Notes: generated by a model not told the origin, from the letters alone. DNA of 64,000 bases from Pseudomonas sp. FP198 (GCF_030687895.1 NZ_CP117452.1:3799501-3863500); one strand, 5' to 3'; shown: positions 25,036-34,343, counted from the first letter of the stretch. Numbers and translations are program-made.

Positions 25036-27496
25036 GGGCAAAGGTCCTGAGCAGATCCGCCGGTTGCGTGCGGTACAGCGCGTACAGCGGCCACGCCGAC
25101 GCCAGCAGCGTGGCGAACATTGCCAAGCCCAGCAGCTGCGCCAATTGCAGCGGGAACACCCGCAACGGCAGGCGCCAGCCAAACGCCTGCACGTTGATCA
25201 CCGCATCCAGGCACCAGGCCAGGGCGATGCCCAGCGGCACGGCCAGCAGTAAGGTCAGCAGCGCCAGCAACCAGGTCTGGCCGAGGTTGAGCAGCATCAG
25301 TTGCCGACGCGTTACCCCCACGGCCCACAACGGCGCCAACTGACCGAGACGGCTCTGGCTCTGGGTCAGCAGGCTGATGAACAACGCCACTCCGGCGACC
25401 GCCAGGGTCAGGCTGTTCAGCGCGGCGGTAGCGGCAAAGGTGCGCTCGAATACCTGGGTCGACCAGCCCTTGAGGCGAGCCTGGTCGACGATGTGACTGT
25501 CATCCAGGCTGAACCGGCTTTGCAACGCCGCCAGCAATGGCCCGATGGCGGACGGCTCGATGCGCAGGTTGAAGCGATTTGGCGTCAATTGCGGCCAGTG
25601 CGCCAGTAGGTGATCGGCGTTGATCAGCACATGCCCCTTGGGATTACCGTAATCGGCATAAATCCCGACAACCCGCGGTGTCCATGGCCCTTGTGGGGTC
25701 GGCAGGGTCAACCGGTCGCCGACCTCCACTTTCAGGCGCCGGGCCAGTTGTTCGCTGAGCATCAGCGTGTCGGCGCCGGCCAGTTGGTCCCAGGCCTGCT
25801 CACCGGCCGCCTCCAGCAAGGGCCAGTGCAGGCGATAGGAAGGGTGATCGATGATGCCGTAGATATCCGTCGGCCAGCCTTGCAGAGGGACCGATACCTG
25901 CCAGTTCGGCAGCACGGCGCTGATACTCGGTTGTTGCTTGAGCCATTCGTACAACTCGCCTGCCTGGGCCGGGGTCTGTGGGTTGATGTACAGCTCGGCG
26001 GTGAGCCGCTGTTCGAGCCAGTCGCTGAAGGTCTGGCGGAAACCTGCGGTCATGCTGCCGGCACCGATATTCGCCGCCAGCGCCAGCAACAACGCCATCA
26101 GCGCCAGGCTCAACGTTGGCAATTGCTGGCGGCAATCGGCGAGGAACCATTGGCCGAGCACGGAACGGTTGCCGCGCAACAACCGGTCCAACACAGCGTT
26201 GAGCAACACCGGCAGCGCCAGCGCCGCGCCCAGCAACAACGCCGTCATCAGGACAAAACCGCTCGCCAGGCTGTCGCCCCAGACCAGCGCCGCCACGGCG
26301 ATCAGCGCGGCCAACAGCGCCACCCCGCCCTGGCGCCGCAACCACCGCGCGTGGGCCTGGTGCCAGGCCTGGGGATTGGCCAGCGCCAGCAAGGGCAGGC
26401 GCGCCGCCCGCAACAGGCTTTGGCCCCCGGCCAGCAACGCACCGAGCAGGCCCAGGCCCACGCCGCCGAGCCACCACCAAAGGCTGAGGTGCAACTGCCC
26501 AGGCACTTCGGCGCCGTACAGACCGCGCAGGCTCGCCGCGACATCAGGCAATAGCAGACTCGCCAGCCAGTAACCGCTGAGCACCCCGGCAACCCCGCCG
26601 AGCAAGGCCAGCGCGCCCAACTCCAGCGCCAGGCTGGCGACCAGTACCCGCGCACTGACGCCACAGGCGCGCAAGGTGCGCAGGAGGCTGCGCCGTTGTT
26701 CCAGGGCCAGGCCGATGGCGGCATGAACGATGAACAGTCCCACCACGAATGACAGGAACCCGAGCGCATCGAGGTTCAAATGAAAGCTCTCGGTCAGGCG
26801 CGTCAAGTTGTTCTCCTCGTCCGCGCGCTTGAGTTGCAACAGGCCGTTGAACGCCTCGGGCAAGGGCGCGGTGAACGTCGCGGGCAACAGCAATCGCGAG
26901 ACCTGCTCCGGCAATCCCAGGAGCTGCTGGGCGAAGCCGATGTCCATCAACAGCATGCCTGGCGCCATGTCCGGCTGTACCTGCAGCGGCGGCAAGGCCT
27001 GGCCGTCGGCGCTGCGGGGCCGGTCGCCCACCTTCAGCCCGAGGGCCTGCAACGTCTGCGGGGCGATCCAGGTACGACCGGGCCCGGTGAAGAAATCCAC
27101 CACCTCGGCAATCTCCCGCGCTTGCCCCGCCACGGCCGAACCCGGCGGCAGCGACACCGGGTCGATGCCCATCAATTGCAAGCGCTGGTCTTCATGCCCC
27201 GCAAGCGTCAGCCGCCCCTGCAACACCGGCGATACGGGCCAGCCCTGACGCCGCAGGTCGACAAACCATTGCTGTGGGAACGAGCCCCCGCCGGGAGCAC
27301 TGAGGCTGGCCTGGGGTTCGCCGCCGATCAGTTGGCTGGCCCGGGCGTAGCTGTCCCGGGCCTGGCTGTTCAAGGCCTGCACGCCGGTGAGCAGGCTGGT
27401 GGCCAGCCAAAGCCCGGTCAACACACTGAAAAATTGCACTGGGTGCCGACGCCAGTGACTGAGCAGCGCCTTGAGGGTCTGGCGAAAGATCATCAC
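25025..27496 (-). CDS. ABC exporter permease, FtsX/MacB type (AttFG-like)
   Basis: An 823-aa membrane protein with an N-terminal helix (about residues 18-42), a large periplasmic domain, then two sets of FtsX-like transmembrane helices (around 235-380 and 700-815) with a further loop between. This duplicated 'FtsX-FtsX' layout fits lipoprotein or lipid exporters of the LolCDE/MacB class and the AttF-AttG arrangement. Conserved FtsX features include ALNSLTLAVAGVALFISLL and RRQLMLLNLGQTW. It overlaps the ATPase gene by 4 nt and the AttH gene by 11 nt. Confidence 0.88.
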   Translation of the reverse strand: MMIFRQTLKALLSHWRRHPVQFFSVLTGLWLATSLLTGVQALNSQARDSYARASQLIGGEPQASLSAPGGGSFPQQWFVDLRRQGWPVSPVLQGRLTLAGHEDQRLQLMGIDPVSLPPGSAVAGQAREIAEVVDFFTGPGRTWIAPQTLQALGLKVGDRPRSADGQALPPLQVQPDMAPGMLLMDIGFAQQLLGLPEQVSRLLLPATFTAPLPEAFNGLLQLKRADEENNLTRLTESFHLNLDALGFLSFVVGLFIVHAAIGLALEQRRSLLRTLRACGVSARVLVASLALELGALALLGGVAGVLSGYWLASLLLPDVAASLRGLYGAEVPGQLHLSLWWWLGGVGLGLLGALLAGGQSLLRAARLPLLALANPQAWHQAHARWLRRQGGVALLAALIAVAALVWGDSLASGFVLMTALLLGAALALPVLLNAVLDRLLRGNRSVLGQWFLADCRQQLPTLSLALMALLLALAANIGAGSMTAGFRQTFSDWLEQRLTAELYINPQTPAQAGELYEWLKQQPSISAVLPNWQVSVPLQGWPTDIYGIIDHPSYRLHWPLLEAAGEQAWDQLAGADTLMLSEQLARRLKVEVGDRLTLPTPQGPWTPRVVGIYADYGNPKGHVLINADHLLAHWPQLTPNRFNLRIEPSAIGPLLAALQSRFSLDDSHIVDQARLKGWSTQVFERTFAATAALNSLTLAVAGVALFISLLTQSQSRLGQLAPLWAVGVTRRQLMLLNLGQTWLLALLTLLLAVPLGIALAWCLDAVINVQAFGWRLPLRVFPLQLAQLLGLAMFATLLASAWPLYALYRTQPADLLRTFAHEN

Positions 27497-28161
27497 GCCG
27501 GGCCCGCTTGCGCCAGGCGCCCGCCTTGCAATACCACGCGATGCGCCAGGCGCGCCGCCACCCGCTGGCTGTGGGTAACCATCAACAGGCTGGTCGGGCT
27601 GCCATCGAGCAATTCCAGGAGCAATTGCAGCACCTCATCGCTGGTGGCTTCGTCGAGGCTGCCGGTAGGTTCATCGGCCAGCAACAACGGCGGCCGTGAA
27701 GCCAGCGCCCTGCCCAGGGCCACCCGTTGTTGCTGACCACCGGAAAGCTGCTCGGGATAACGCCGCAACAGCTCCGACAACCCGAGCCGCTGCACCAGAT
27801 GCGCTTGCCACGTAGCGTCGAAACGACCGCACAGGCGCGCCTGGAACGCGAGATTGTCTTCCACCGCAAGGCTGCTGATGAGGTTGAACTGCTGGAACAC
27901 CAGGCCGATTTCGGTGCGCCGCCAGTTCGCCAACTGGCTTTCGCTCATGTCTTCGAGCCGGTGCCCCGCGCTGTGGATGCTGCCCCGATCGACCTTGTCG
28001 AGGCCGGCGACCAGATGCAGCAAGGTACTCTTGCCGCTGCCGGATTCCCCCATCAGCGCCAGGCTGCTGCCGGGAGGCAGCGTCAAGTCGATACCTTGCA
28101 GCACCGCCAGGGGGCCCTGGGGCGTGGTGTAGCTTTTGAAGACGTTTCGGACCTCAAGCAT
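27493..28161 (-). CDS. ABC exporter ATP-binding protein (AttE/LolD-like)
   Basis: A 222-aa ATPase that powers the FtsX-type permease. Walker A is GESGSGKST, Q-loop VFQQFN, signature LSGGQQQRVALGRAL, Walker B LLLADEPTGSLD and H-loop LLMVTHSQRV, all intact. ATG 28161 is preferred over TTG 28167. The small size and LolD/MacB-like TGSLD D-loop fit exporters that act on membrane-bound substrates. First gene of the attEFGH-like operon; a REP pair lies upstream, so the promoter is probably in 28162-28290. Confidence 0.93.
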   Translation of the reverse strand: MLEVRNVFKSYTTPQGPLAVLQGIDLTLPPGSSLALMGESGSGKSTLLHLVAGLDKVDRGSIHSAGHRLEDMSESQLANWRRTEIGLVFQQFNLISSLAVEDNLAFQARLCGRFDATWQAHLVQRLGLSELLRRYPEQLSGGQQQRVALGRALASRPPLLLADEPTGSLDEATSDEVLQLLLELLDGSPTSLLMVTHSQRVAARLAHRVVLQGGRLAQAGPA

Positions 28162-28291
28162 GGGCAACTCGGCTGATCGACAAGGGCATCAGGATAGCGG
28201 AGGTTGCGCTGTGCGCAGAGTTCCAAAAACATGTGATGCGGGTTTGTTTGTAATAGCGGCAAGCCCAGGGGAATTGCAAGCTGACCGGACG

Positions 28292-28388
28292 CCATCGCGA
28301 GCAAGCTCGCTCCCACAGGTTAGTCCAGTGAATCCAGAATCTGACTCAACACAAATCAAATGTGGGAGCGAGCTTGCTCGCGATAGCG
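28292..28388. repeat. REP pair
   Basis: Inverted REP cores in tail-out order separated by about 45 bp, between the ABC operon start and the end of the sulfatase-fold gene. Confidence 0.88.
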
Positions 28389-28455
28389 ATGCACCAGTCG
28401 CCACCAAAGCCACTGATGCAGCGCCCCCGAGGATTCAGGTTTCCCACCCGCCAGT

Positions 28456-30153
28456 TCAATGCCCCACCGCCATTTCACCCTGAACCGGTTTCGGCGTGAC
28501 GATGTTGCCCAGGTCAATGTGCTTCCACGCCGGCTTGGCCCCCAGCCGCGCGTTGAAACGGTAGTTGAAGGTGAAGTCGTCTTCGGTCGGCTGGTCGAGG
28601 GATTTTCCATACAGCGCCGTGACGCCGGCCGACTCGTAGCCCATCAAGCGCAGCAGCGTCGGAAAGATGTTGTAGTGGCTGGAGCGGTCCTTGTTCTGCG
28701 CCCAGGCGCTGCGCCAATCGAGGGTCTGCACCCCGCTCCCCTGGATCACCAGCAACGGCACCAGCCCTTCTTCTTCCACCGGATCTCCGCCGCAATGGGT
28801 GTTGAGGCCGGGGTTGCCGCGTTCGTGCAGGTCCTGGCCATGGTCGGAGGTGTAGATCAACACCGCATTGTCGAGAGTGCCCTGTCGGAACAGGCGTTGG
28901 AAAAATTCGCCGACGTTCCACAGCAAGGTGTTCTGGTAAGCATTGCGATACAGCACCCAATCATTCGCTTCGCCACTGAAGCCGTCGCGCCGGCCGGTGT
29001 CGGCCACCTCCTCGAACTGCCCTCGCGGCAAGGCCGGACGGTAGGTCATGAAAGCATCGGGGTATTTGTCGTGGACCGGGAAATGCGCGCCGACTTTGTT
29101 GACCACCACCAGTTCGGCCCGGTCATTGTCCATCAGCTCGATCAGTTTCGCCGCAGCCGCCATGTCACGGTCGCGCACACGAATCTGGTCGAACTGGACA
29201 AATTCGTCGATGTCCTGTTGTTCCAGCTCGGTCATCAGGTTCTGCCGCTTGCCGCCGGTGTTCTGGCCGTCGATATAGACGGTGCGCAACCCGGCGTTGC
29301 GGGCGTACTGCCAGATCGACGGCTGGGTGCTGTTGATGCGCATGTAGTCGCCACGGGTGCCGCCATAGCGCAGCGTAACGTTGGTGTCAGCGCTGCAATT
29401 GGCGATCGAGGCGGCGTAGCCGTAATTGAGGATTTCCACCCCAGGAGGGGGGGTCTTGAGGCCGGTGGCGACGCCGGACGGCGTGTTGATATCAAGATAA
29501 TTCCCGCTAATGCTTTCGTCGATGATCAGCACGATATCGTGGCCGATTGCCGTTGTTTGCCGCACGAGACTGACTGGCGCCCGTGGACCCACAGTGTTGT
29601 GCAGGGCTTCATAGATGAACAGGTTCAGATAGGCCAGCGGCGTGTACATGATCGGTAAACCGCGCGCGCCCTCGCCTGCCCGTACGAACAGCACGCCACT
29701 GAGCAGTAGCACGCCGAGCAGGGGTGCGCTGATCGCAACGTAGCCGGGCAACGGCAGATGACGCCGAGGCTTCAGGCCGATTCCCAGCAACAGCAACAAG
29801 CCCCACGCAACCGCACTGATGATCACCTCGCGGTACTGATAAGCCGCCTCCTGGATGAACCCGCCGGAATACACCATCGACACGAACTGGCTGTAGGTCA
29901 GGTAGCTGTCGGTTACGCGCGTGTAGACCTCGAAGAACACCGCCGAGGCAAACATCGCCAGGGCAAACAGATGCCGCACCAATGCCTGGCGGATGTACGC
30001 GGTTATCCACAGAGCCAGCACCAGCGCAACGAACATCGCGCCGAACAGCAGCGTTGCAAAGCCAAAACCCAGCGCCGCCAGACGGTCGAGGTAATAGTCA
30101 TGTGCCCTGAGCAGGTACAGCAGCAGTAGCAGTTCCTTGAGGTATCGGGCCAT
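28456..30153 (-). CDS. Phosphoethanolamine-transferase-like sulfatase-fold membrane enzyme
   Basis: A 565-aa inner-membrane protein. Five hydrophobic helices (about residues 5-190) precede a periplasmic alkaline-phosphatase-superfamily domain. The probable nucleophile lies in IIDESISGNYLDIN, which aligns with the GET motif of EptA-type transferases with Ser in place of Thr. The metal-binding YTSDHGQDLHERG and NTHCGG motifs are present. ATG 30153 is the start giving the membrane helix directly; the frame is open to 30240. It is divergent from the exopolysaccharide locus, which suggests but does not prove a role in surface-glycan modification. Lipid A or another glycan is the plausible acceptor. 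Confidence 0.85.
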   Translation of the reverse strand: MARYLKELLLLLYLLRAHDYYLDRLAALGFGFATLLFGAMFVALVLALWITAYIRQALVRHLFALAMFASAVFFEVYTRVTDSYLTYSQFVSMVYSGGFIQEAAYQYREVIISAVAWGLLLLLGIGLKPRRHLPLPGYVAISAPLLGVLLLSGVLFVRAGEGARGLPIMYTPLAYLNLFIYEALHNTVGPRAPVSLVRQTTAIGHDIVLIIDESISGNYLDINTPSGVATGLKTPPPGVEILNYGYAASIANCSADTNVTLRYGGTRGDYMRINSTQPSIWQYARNAGLRTVYIDGQNTGGKRQNLMTELEQQDIDEFVQFDQIRVRDRDMAAAAKLIELMDNDRAELVVVNKVGAHFPVHDKYPDAFMTYRPALPRGQFEEVADTGRRDGFSGEANDWVLYRNAYQNTLLWNVGEFFQRLFRQGTLDNAVLIYTSDHGQDLHERGNPGLNTHCGGDPVEEEGLVPLLVIQGSGVQTLDWRSAWAQNKDRSSHYNIFPTLLRLMGYESAGVTALYGKSLDQPTEDDFTFNYRFNARLGAKPAWKHIDLGNIVTPKPVQGEMAVGH

Positions 30154-30530
30154 GTTTTTCCCAGCGTTACGAGGCGGTTGAAAACGGCTTTGTTTCTGCA
30201 CACTAGCAGCGGGTTTGCAAAGCGCAAGAAAGCCGATCAACGGCTACAGCGTCAAAAAAAAGTTAGCTCAAAAATGACACCTAATAACCGCTAAAAATAT
30301 AAAAATCTATGGATGAATACCGTTCATCGGCTACTCAAACTGCTTTGAAGCCCTTTAAAAACGGCACATTTCCAATTCCGTCAAGGACTTGATATCAAAA
30401 AGCCCTACTCTTTCGAGTTTGCCAACAGTGACAACTGTCATTTTGCTGACACGCTTTTCTGAGGCTGCGCTATACCCCTCTAAACAGTTTCATCCGAGTT
30501 ACATCAACGGGTCTGCGAGGCGCGCCAAGA
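30154..30530. promoter_or_regulatory. AT-rich divergent promoter region of the exopolysaccharide locus
   Basis: This 377-bp gap is much more AT-rich than its surroundings (several A-runs around 30240-30310), unlike any other intergenic region here. It contains an inverted repeat TGACA-AC-TGTCA (30429-30440) about 90 bp before the first EPS gene. CTGACA (30447) and TATACC (30471) with 18-19 bp spacing is a weak sigma-70 candidate. No convincing AlgU or RpoN promoter was found. No gene is seen. Confidence 0.5.
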
Positions 30531-31886
30531 ATGGACGTGAGCGTATTTGGAACGGGGTACGTTGGGCTGATTCAAGCGGCGGCGCTGGCAGACGTCGGAC
30601 ATCGCGTCCTGTGTGTCGATATCGATCCGAACAAGATCCGGCAACTGCAACAGGCGGTGCCGCCCATCAGCGAGCCGGGACTGTCCGGGTTGCTCGAAGA
30701 CAACATCAAGGCCGGGCGCCTGTCGTTCAGTTGCCAGGCCAGTGATGCGGTCAACCATGGCGAGCTGATCTTCATCGCCGTCGGCACGCCCGCTGATGAA
30801 GATGGCTCGGCGGACCTCAGCCATGTTCTGGCCGTGACCCGGCAGATCGCCGATTTCATGGACAGCGACCGCACCCTGATCATCAAGTCGACCGTGCCGG
30901 TCGGCACGGCCGACAAGGTCGCCGAATGCGCCCGCCAGGCGTTGGCCCGTCGTGGCCTGCAACAACTGAATGTGCGCGTGGTGTCCAACCCGGAGTTCCT
31001 CAAGGAAGGCAGCGCACTGGCCGATTGCATGCGCCCGGACCGGATCATCGTCGGCACCGTCGACGCCCTGGCCCGCGACCAGATGAGCGAGCTCTACGCG
31101 CCCTTCTGCCGTAACCACGAAAAGCTGATGTTCATGGACAACCGCAGCGCGGAACTGACCAAGTACGCCGCCAACGCCATGCTCGCCACGCGCATCAGTT
31201 TCATGAACGAACTGGCCAACCTCACCGAACACCTGGGCGCCGACATCGAGGCCGTGCGCAAGGGCATCGGCTCGGACCCGCGCATCGGCTACCACTTCAT
31301 CTACCCCGGCTGTGGCTTTGGCGGCTCGTGCTTCCCCAAGGACCTGCGTGCCCTGCTGCACACCGCCGAACAAAGCGGCATGCCACTGCGCCTGCTGCGC
31401 AGCGTCACCGATGTGAACGACAGCCAGCGGCACATTCTTTTCGAAAAACTCACGCTGCAGTTCCCCGACGGCCTGGCCGGCAAGTCGATTGCCATCTGGG
31501 GCCTGGCATTCAAACCGAACACCGACGACATGCGCGAAGCTCCCAGCCGCTACCTGATGGAGGCACTCTGGCGCGAAGGCGCCCGCGTCCAGGCCTACGA
31601 CCCGGAAGCCATGTCCGAATGCCGGCGCCTCTATGGCTATCGCAAGGACCTGAACCTTTGCGCTACCCGCGACGACACGCTGGAAGATGCCGACGCCCTG
31701 GTGATCTGCACCGAGTGGAAGAATTTTCGCGTGGTCGATTTCGACCTGCTTGCGAGCAAGCTGCGCGCGCGGGTCATCATCGATGGTCGCAACCTGTACA
31801 ACCCGGAACACCTGGCCGCCGCCGGGCTGCTGTATCGCGGCATCGGGCTGCGCCACACCGTGCCCGTTCAAGGGCCACAAGCGTGA
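30531..31886 (+). CDS. UDP-glucose/GDP-mannose 6-dehydrogenase (UDP-glucose type likely)
   Basis: A 451-aa NAD-dependent 4-electron dehydrogenase that makes a UDP-uronic acid, probably UDP-glucuronate from UDP-glucose. The N-terminal Rossmann motif is VFGTGYVGLIQA. The substrate-binding NPEFLKEGSAL and KYAANAMLATRISFMNELA segments are intact, as are the catalytic-Cys motif GCGFGGSCFPKDLRAL and the C-terminal IWGLAFKPNTDDMREAPS. UDP-glucose rather than GDP-mannose is preferred because the next gene looks like a UDP-glucuronate epimerase. It is the first gene of the EPS locus and overlaps the next by 4 nt. Confidence 0.93.
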   Translation: MDVSVFGTGYVGLIQAAALADVGHRVLCVDIDPNKIRQLQQAVPPISEPGLSGLLEDNIKAGRLSFSCQASDAVNHGELIFIAVGTPADEDGSADLSHVLAVTRQIADFMDSDRTLIIKSTVPVGTADKVAECARQALARRGLQQLNVRVVSNPEFLKEGSALADCMRPDRIIVGTVDALARDQMSELYAPFCRNHEKLMFMDNRSAELTKYAANAMLATRISFMNELANLTEHLGADIEAVRKGIGSDPRIGYHFIYPGCGFGGSCFPKDLRALLHTAEQSGMPLRLLRSVTDVNDSQRHILFEKLTLQFPDGLAGKSIAIWGLAFKPNTDDMREAPSRYLMEALWREGARVQAYDPEAMSECRRLYGYRKDLNLCATRDDTLEDADALVICTEWKNFRVVDFDLLASKLRARVIIDGRNLYNPEHLAAAGLLYRGIGLRHTVPVQGPQA

Positions 31887-32965
31887 ACATCCTGGTGACC
31901 GGCGCGGCCGGTTTCATCGGCGCCCATTGCGTGTTGCGACTGCTGCGCGACGGCCATGACGTGTGCGGACTGGACAACTTCAACGACTACTACGATCCGC
32001 AGCTCAAGCACGACCGCGTGGCCTGGGTCAAAGGCCAGGCCGGCGACTTCCACCTGGCGCGAATCGACCTGACCGACGCATCGGCCCTCGACCAACTGTT
32101 CCGGTCCCATCGCCCCGACGTGGTGATCCATCTGGCAGCCCAGGCCGGCGTGCGTTATTCGCTGGAAAATCCGCGGGCTTATGTCGACAGTAATCTCAGC
32201 GGGTTCCTGAACATTCTGGAGAGCTGCCGCCGCCATCCGGTCAGGCACCTGATCTACGCCTCTTCCAGTTCGGTGTACGGCGCCAACCAGCGCACGCCGT
32301 ATTCGGTACAGGACGGTGTCGACCATCCGTTGTCGTTGTACGCGGCCACCAAAAAGGCCAATGAACTGATGGCCCACAGCTACAGCCATCTGTTCGGCAT
32401 CCCCTGCACCGGCCTGCGTTTCTTTACCGTCTATGGCCCCTGGGGCCGGCCGGACATGTCGCCGATCCAGTTCGCCCGGGCCATTGCCGAAGGCCAGGTG
32501 CTGAAGCTGTTCAACCATGGCCAGCACGAGCGCGACTTCACTTGCATCGACGACATCATCGAGAGCATCGCCCGGCTGATCGAGCGCCCACCTCTGGCAA
32601 ACCCGGACTGGAATCGCCACCAGCCGGACCCGGCCACCAGCCTGGCACCGTGGCGCGTCTTCAACATTGGCGGACAGCATCCGGTGACGCTGCGGGCCTA
32701 CGTGGCGCTGCTGGAAAAACACCTGGGCCGGAGCGCGCGAGTCGAGCTGCTGCCCCTGCAACCGGGCGATGTGCTGAACACCTGCGCCGATGCCAGCGAC
32801 CTGGCCCGGGCCACCGGTTTCCAGCCTTGCATCGAACTGGATGAAGGCCTCGGCCGTTTCATCGACTGGTTCCTCGATTACTACGCACCGCCCATCGCCC
32901 ACGCACCGCTTGCGACAGAACGCTTGCGGCCCAACCTCAACGGAGGAGTCTATGACCCGACATGA
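31883..32965 (+). CDS. NAD-dependent UDP-glucuronate 4-epimerase family protein
   Basis: A 360-aa extended short-chain dehydrogenase likely converting UDP-glucuronate to UDP-galacturonate. The GTG at 31883 overlaps the previous stop (GTGA) and gives the Rossmann start MNILVTGAAGFIGAH; the open frame extends far upstream but that part is a shadow. The catalytic SSSSVYG and YAATKKANE (Tyr-x3-Lys) motifs are intact. LDNFNDYYDPQLKHDR and TVYGPWGRPDMSP are typical of this subfamily. Together with the dehydrogenase it indicates uronic acids in the polymer. Confidence 0.92.
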   Translation: MNILVTGAAGFIGAHCVLRLLRDGHDVCGLDNFNDYYDPQLKHDRVAWVKGQAGDFHLARIDLTDASALDQLFRSHRPDVVIHLAAQAGVRYSLENPRAYVDSNLSGFLNILESCRRHPVRHLIYASSSSVYGANQRTPYSVQDGVDHPLSLYAATKKANELMAHSYSHLFGIPCTGLRFFTVYGPWGRPDMSPIQFARAIAEGQVLKLFNHGQHERDFTCIDDIIESIARLIERPPLANPDWNRHQPDPATSLAPWRVFNIGGQHPVTLRAYVALLEKHLGRSARVELLPLQPGDVLNTCADASDLARATGFQPCIELDEGLGRFIDWFLDYYAPPIAHAPLATERLRPNLNGGVYDPT

Positions 32966-33698
32966 GCAAGACATCCCGACCCGGACCCTCGGCCGCGACA
33001 AACGAGTCGACCCCGAGCACCGCAGGCGCCTGGACGCGGCTATCCACCGCCAGGGTCGTGGCTGGATGACCGGCCGCGACGGCGGCCGGCCCTGGACCGT
33101 CTCGCGCACCAACCGGGTGGTGGCCTGCCTCGGCGCATTGGCCCTGTTGCTGATGCTCAGTCCGCTGCTGCTGGGTCTGGCACTGCTGGTGAGGTTCTCC
33201 AGCCCTGGCCCGGTGCTGTTCGTGCAGAAACGCACCGGCTATCGCGGCCGCGTTTTCGGCATGTACAAGTTCCGCACCATGGTCGCCGACGCCGAGGCCT
33301 TGAAAGAATCGCTGCGCCACCTCAACAAGCACGGCGCCGACGCCATCGACTTCAAGATCGACAACGATCCACGCATCACCCCCATTGGCCGGTTCCTGCG
33401 CCGCAGCAGCCTCGATGAATTGCCGAACCTGATCAACGTGGTGACCGGCGACATGCGCCTGGTGGGCCCGCGGCCGACCTCGTTCAACGCCTACCGCTAC
33501 AAGGACAACCATTTGGTGCGCCTGAGCATCTACCCCGGCCTCACCGGCCTCTGGCAGATCTCCGGACGCAGCAATATCGACTTCGACCAGCGCGTGGAAC
33601 TGGACCTCAGCTATATCGCCGAGCAGAGCCTTTTGCTGGATTTGAAGATCCTGATGATCACCCCTTTCAAAGTCTTCAGCGGCCACGGAGCGAGTTAA
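32952..33698 (+). CDS. Undecaprenyl-phosphate sugar-1-phosphate transferase (priming enzyme)
   Basis: A 248-aa bacterial sugar transferase that starts repeat-unit synthesis by transferring a sugar-phosphate onto undecaprenyl phosphate. It has one hydrophobic helix (about residues 55-78, CLGALALLLMLSPLLLGLA), the active-site KRTGYRGRVFGMYKFRTM segment, SLDELPNLINVVTGDM and LVGPRPT. It is the short form lacking the extra N-terminal helices of WcaJ/WbaP. ATG 32952 has GGAGGAG upstream and overlaps the epimerase stop by 14 nt. The remaining N-terminus is basic and cytoplasmic. Confidence 0.93.
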   Translation: MTRHEQDIPTRTLGRDKRVDPEHRRRLDAAIHRQGRGWMTGRDGGRPWTVSRTNRVVACLGALALLLMLSPLLLGLALLVRFSSPGPVLFVQKRTGYRGRVFGMYKFRTMVADAEALKESLRHLNKHGADAIDFKIDNDPRITPIGRFLRRSSLDELPNLINVVTGDMRLVGPRPTSFNAYRYKDNHLVRLSIYPGLTGLWQISGRSNIDFDQRVELDLSYIAEQSLLLDLKILMITPFKVFSGHGAS

Positions 33699-34343
33699 AT
33701 GGACGGTTCAACGAATATCCTGACCATAGCAAGCCCGAGCGAGACCAACCTGACCTCGACCGTGCTCGACCCTTCCTTGCGGATCCTGCTCCTGACGTCG
33801 GCGAACATCGGCACCGGCACGAGCACCAGCGCCATGGCGCTGGCCGCCCAGTTGGCGCAGATGAGCAGCGGCCGTGTGCTGCTGGTGGACGCCAGCCGGT
33901 CGCCGCGCAACCTCAGCCAGCAGCTGTCGCTGCAAAAAGAGCGCGGCTTCAGCGACCTGTTGTTCAACAGCCTTTCCCCACCATTGTTGCAGGACTGCGT
34001 GGTGCAGGTTTCCAGCCTGCCCTTCGACGTGCTGCCCAACGGCCGCCTGGGCCATAACGCCGAGCGCCTGAGCCCCGAGCGACTGCGCCCGCTGTTCAGG
34101 CAACTGGCCGCGCAGTACCGCTTCGTGGTGATCGACGCCGACGCGGTGTATTCGGCCACCGACACCCTGGTCATGGGCACTCAGGTGGACGGCGTGGTGC
34201 TGGTGGTGCGCGGCGAGGACACCCGCTGGGAAGTCGCCCAGGCCGCCCGGCAACGCTTGGCCCAGGCCGGTGCGAAGGTGGTCGGCAGCGTCTTCAATCG
34301 CCGCAAGTACTACATGCCCAAGTGGCTCTACAACAACCTGTAA
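33699..34343 (+). CDS. CpsD/CapB-type tyrosine-kinase-like ATPase, P-loop degenerate
   Basis: A 214-aa BY-kinase-like protein that should pair with the chain-length protein encoded two genes on. The fold is recognisable: SANIGTGTSTSAMALAAQLA is the Walker A region, VLLVDASRSPRNLS the A' motif and FVVIDADAVYSATD the Walker B. However, the usual GEGKST reads GTGTST, so the catalytic Lys is missing, and the A' motif has DAS where DAD is expected. The C-terminus is short but carries KYYMPKWLYNNL with three Tyr. It is probably catalytically weak or inactive and may act structurally. The ORF is intact and starts one base after the previous stop. Confidence 0.85.
   Translation: MDGSTNILTIASPSETNLTSTVLDPSLRILLLTSANIGTGTSTSAMALAAQLAQMSSGRVLLVDASRSPRNLSQQLSLQKERGFSDLLFNSLSPPLLQDCVVQVSSLPFDVLPNGRLGHNAERLSPERLRPLFRQLAAQYRFVVIDADAVYSATDTLVMGTQVDGVVLVVRGEDTRWEVAQAARQRLAQAGAKVVGSVFNRRKYYMPKWLYNNL

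Noticed and set aside
30421..30530. AlgU (GAACTT-N16-TCTGA) promoter before the EPS locus
   Set aside because: A TCTGA-like box occurs near 30460, but no GAACTT-like -35 at proper spacing.
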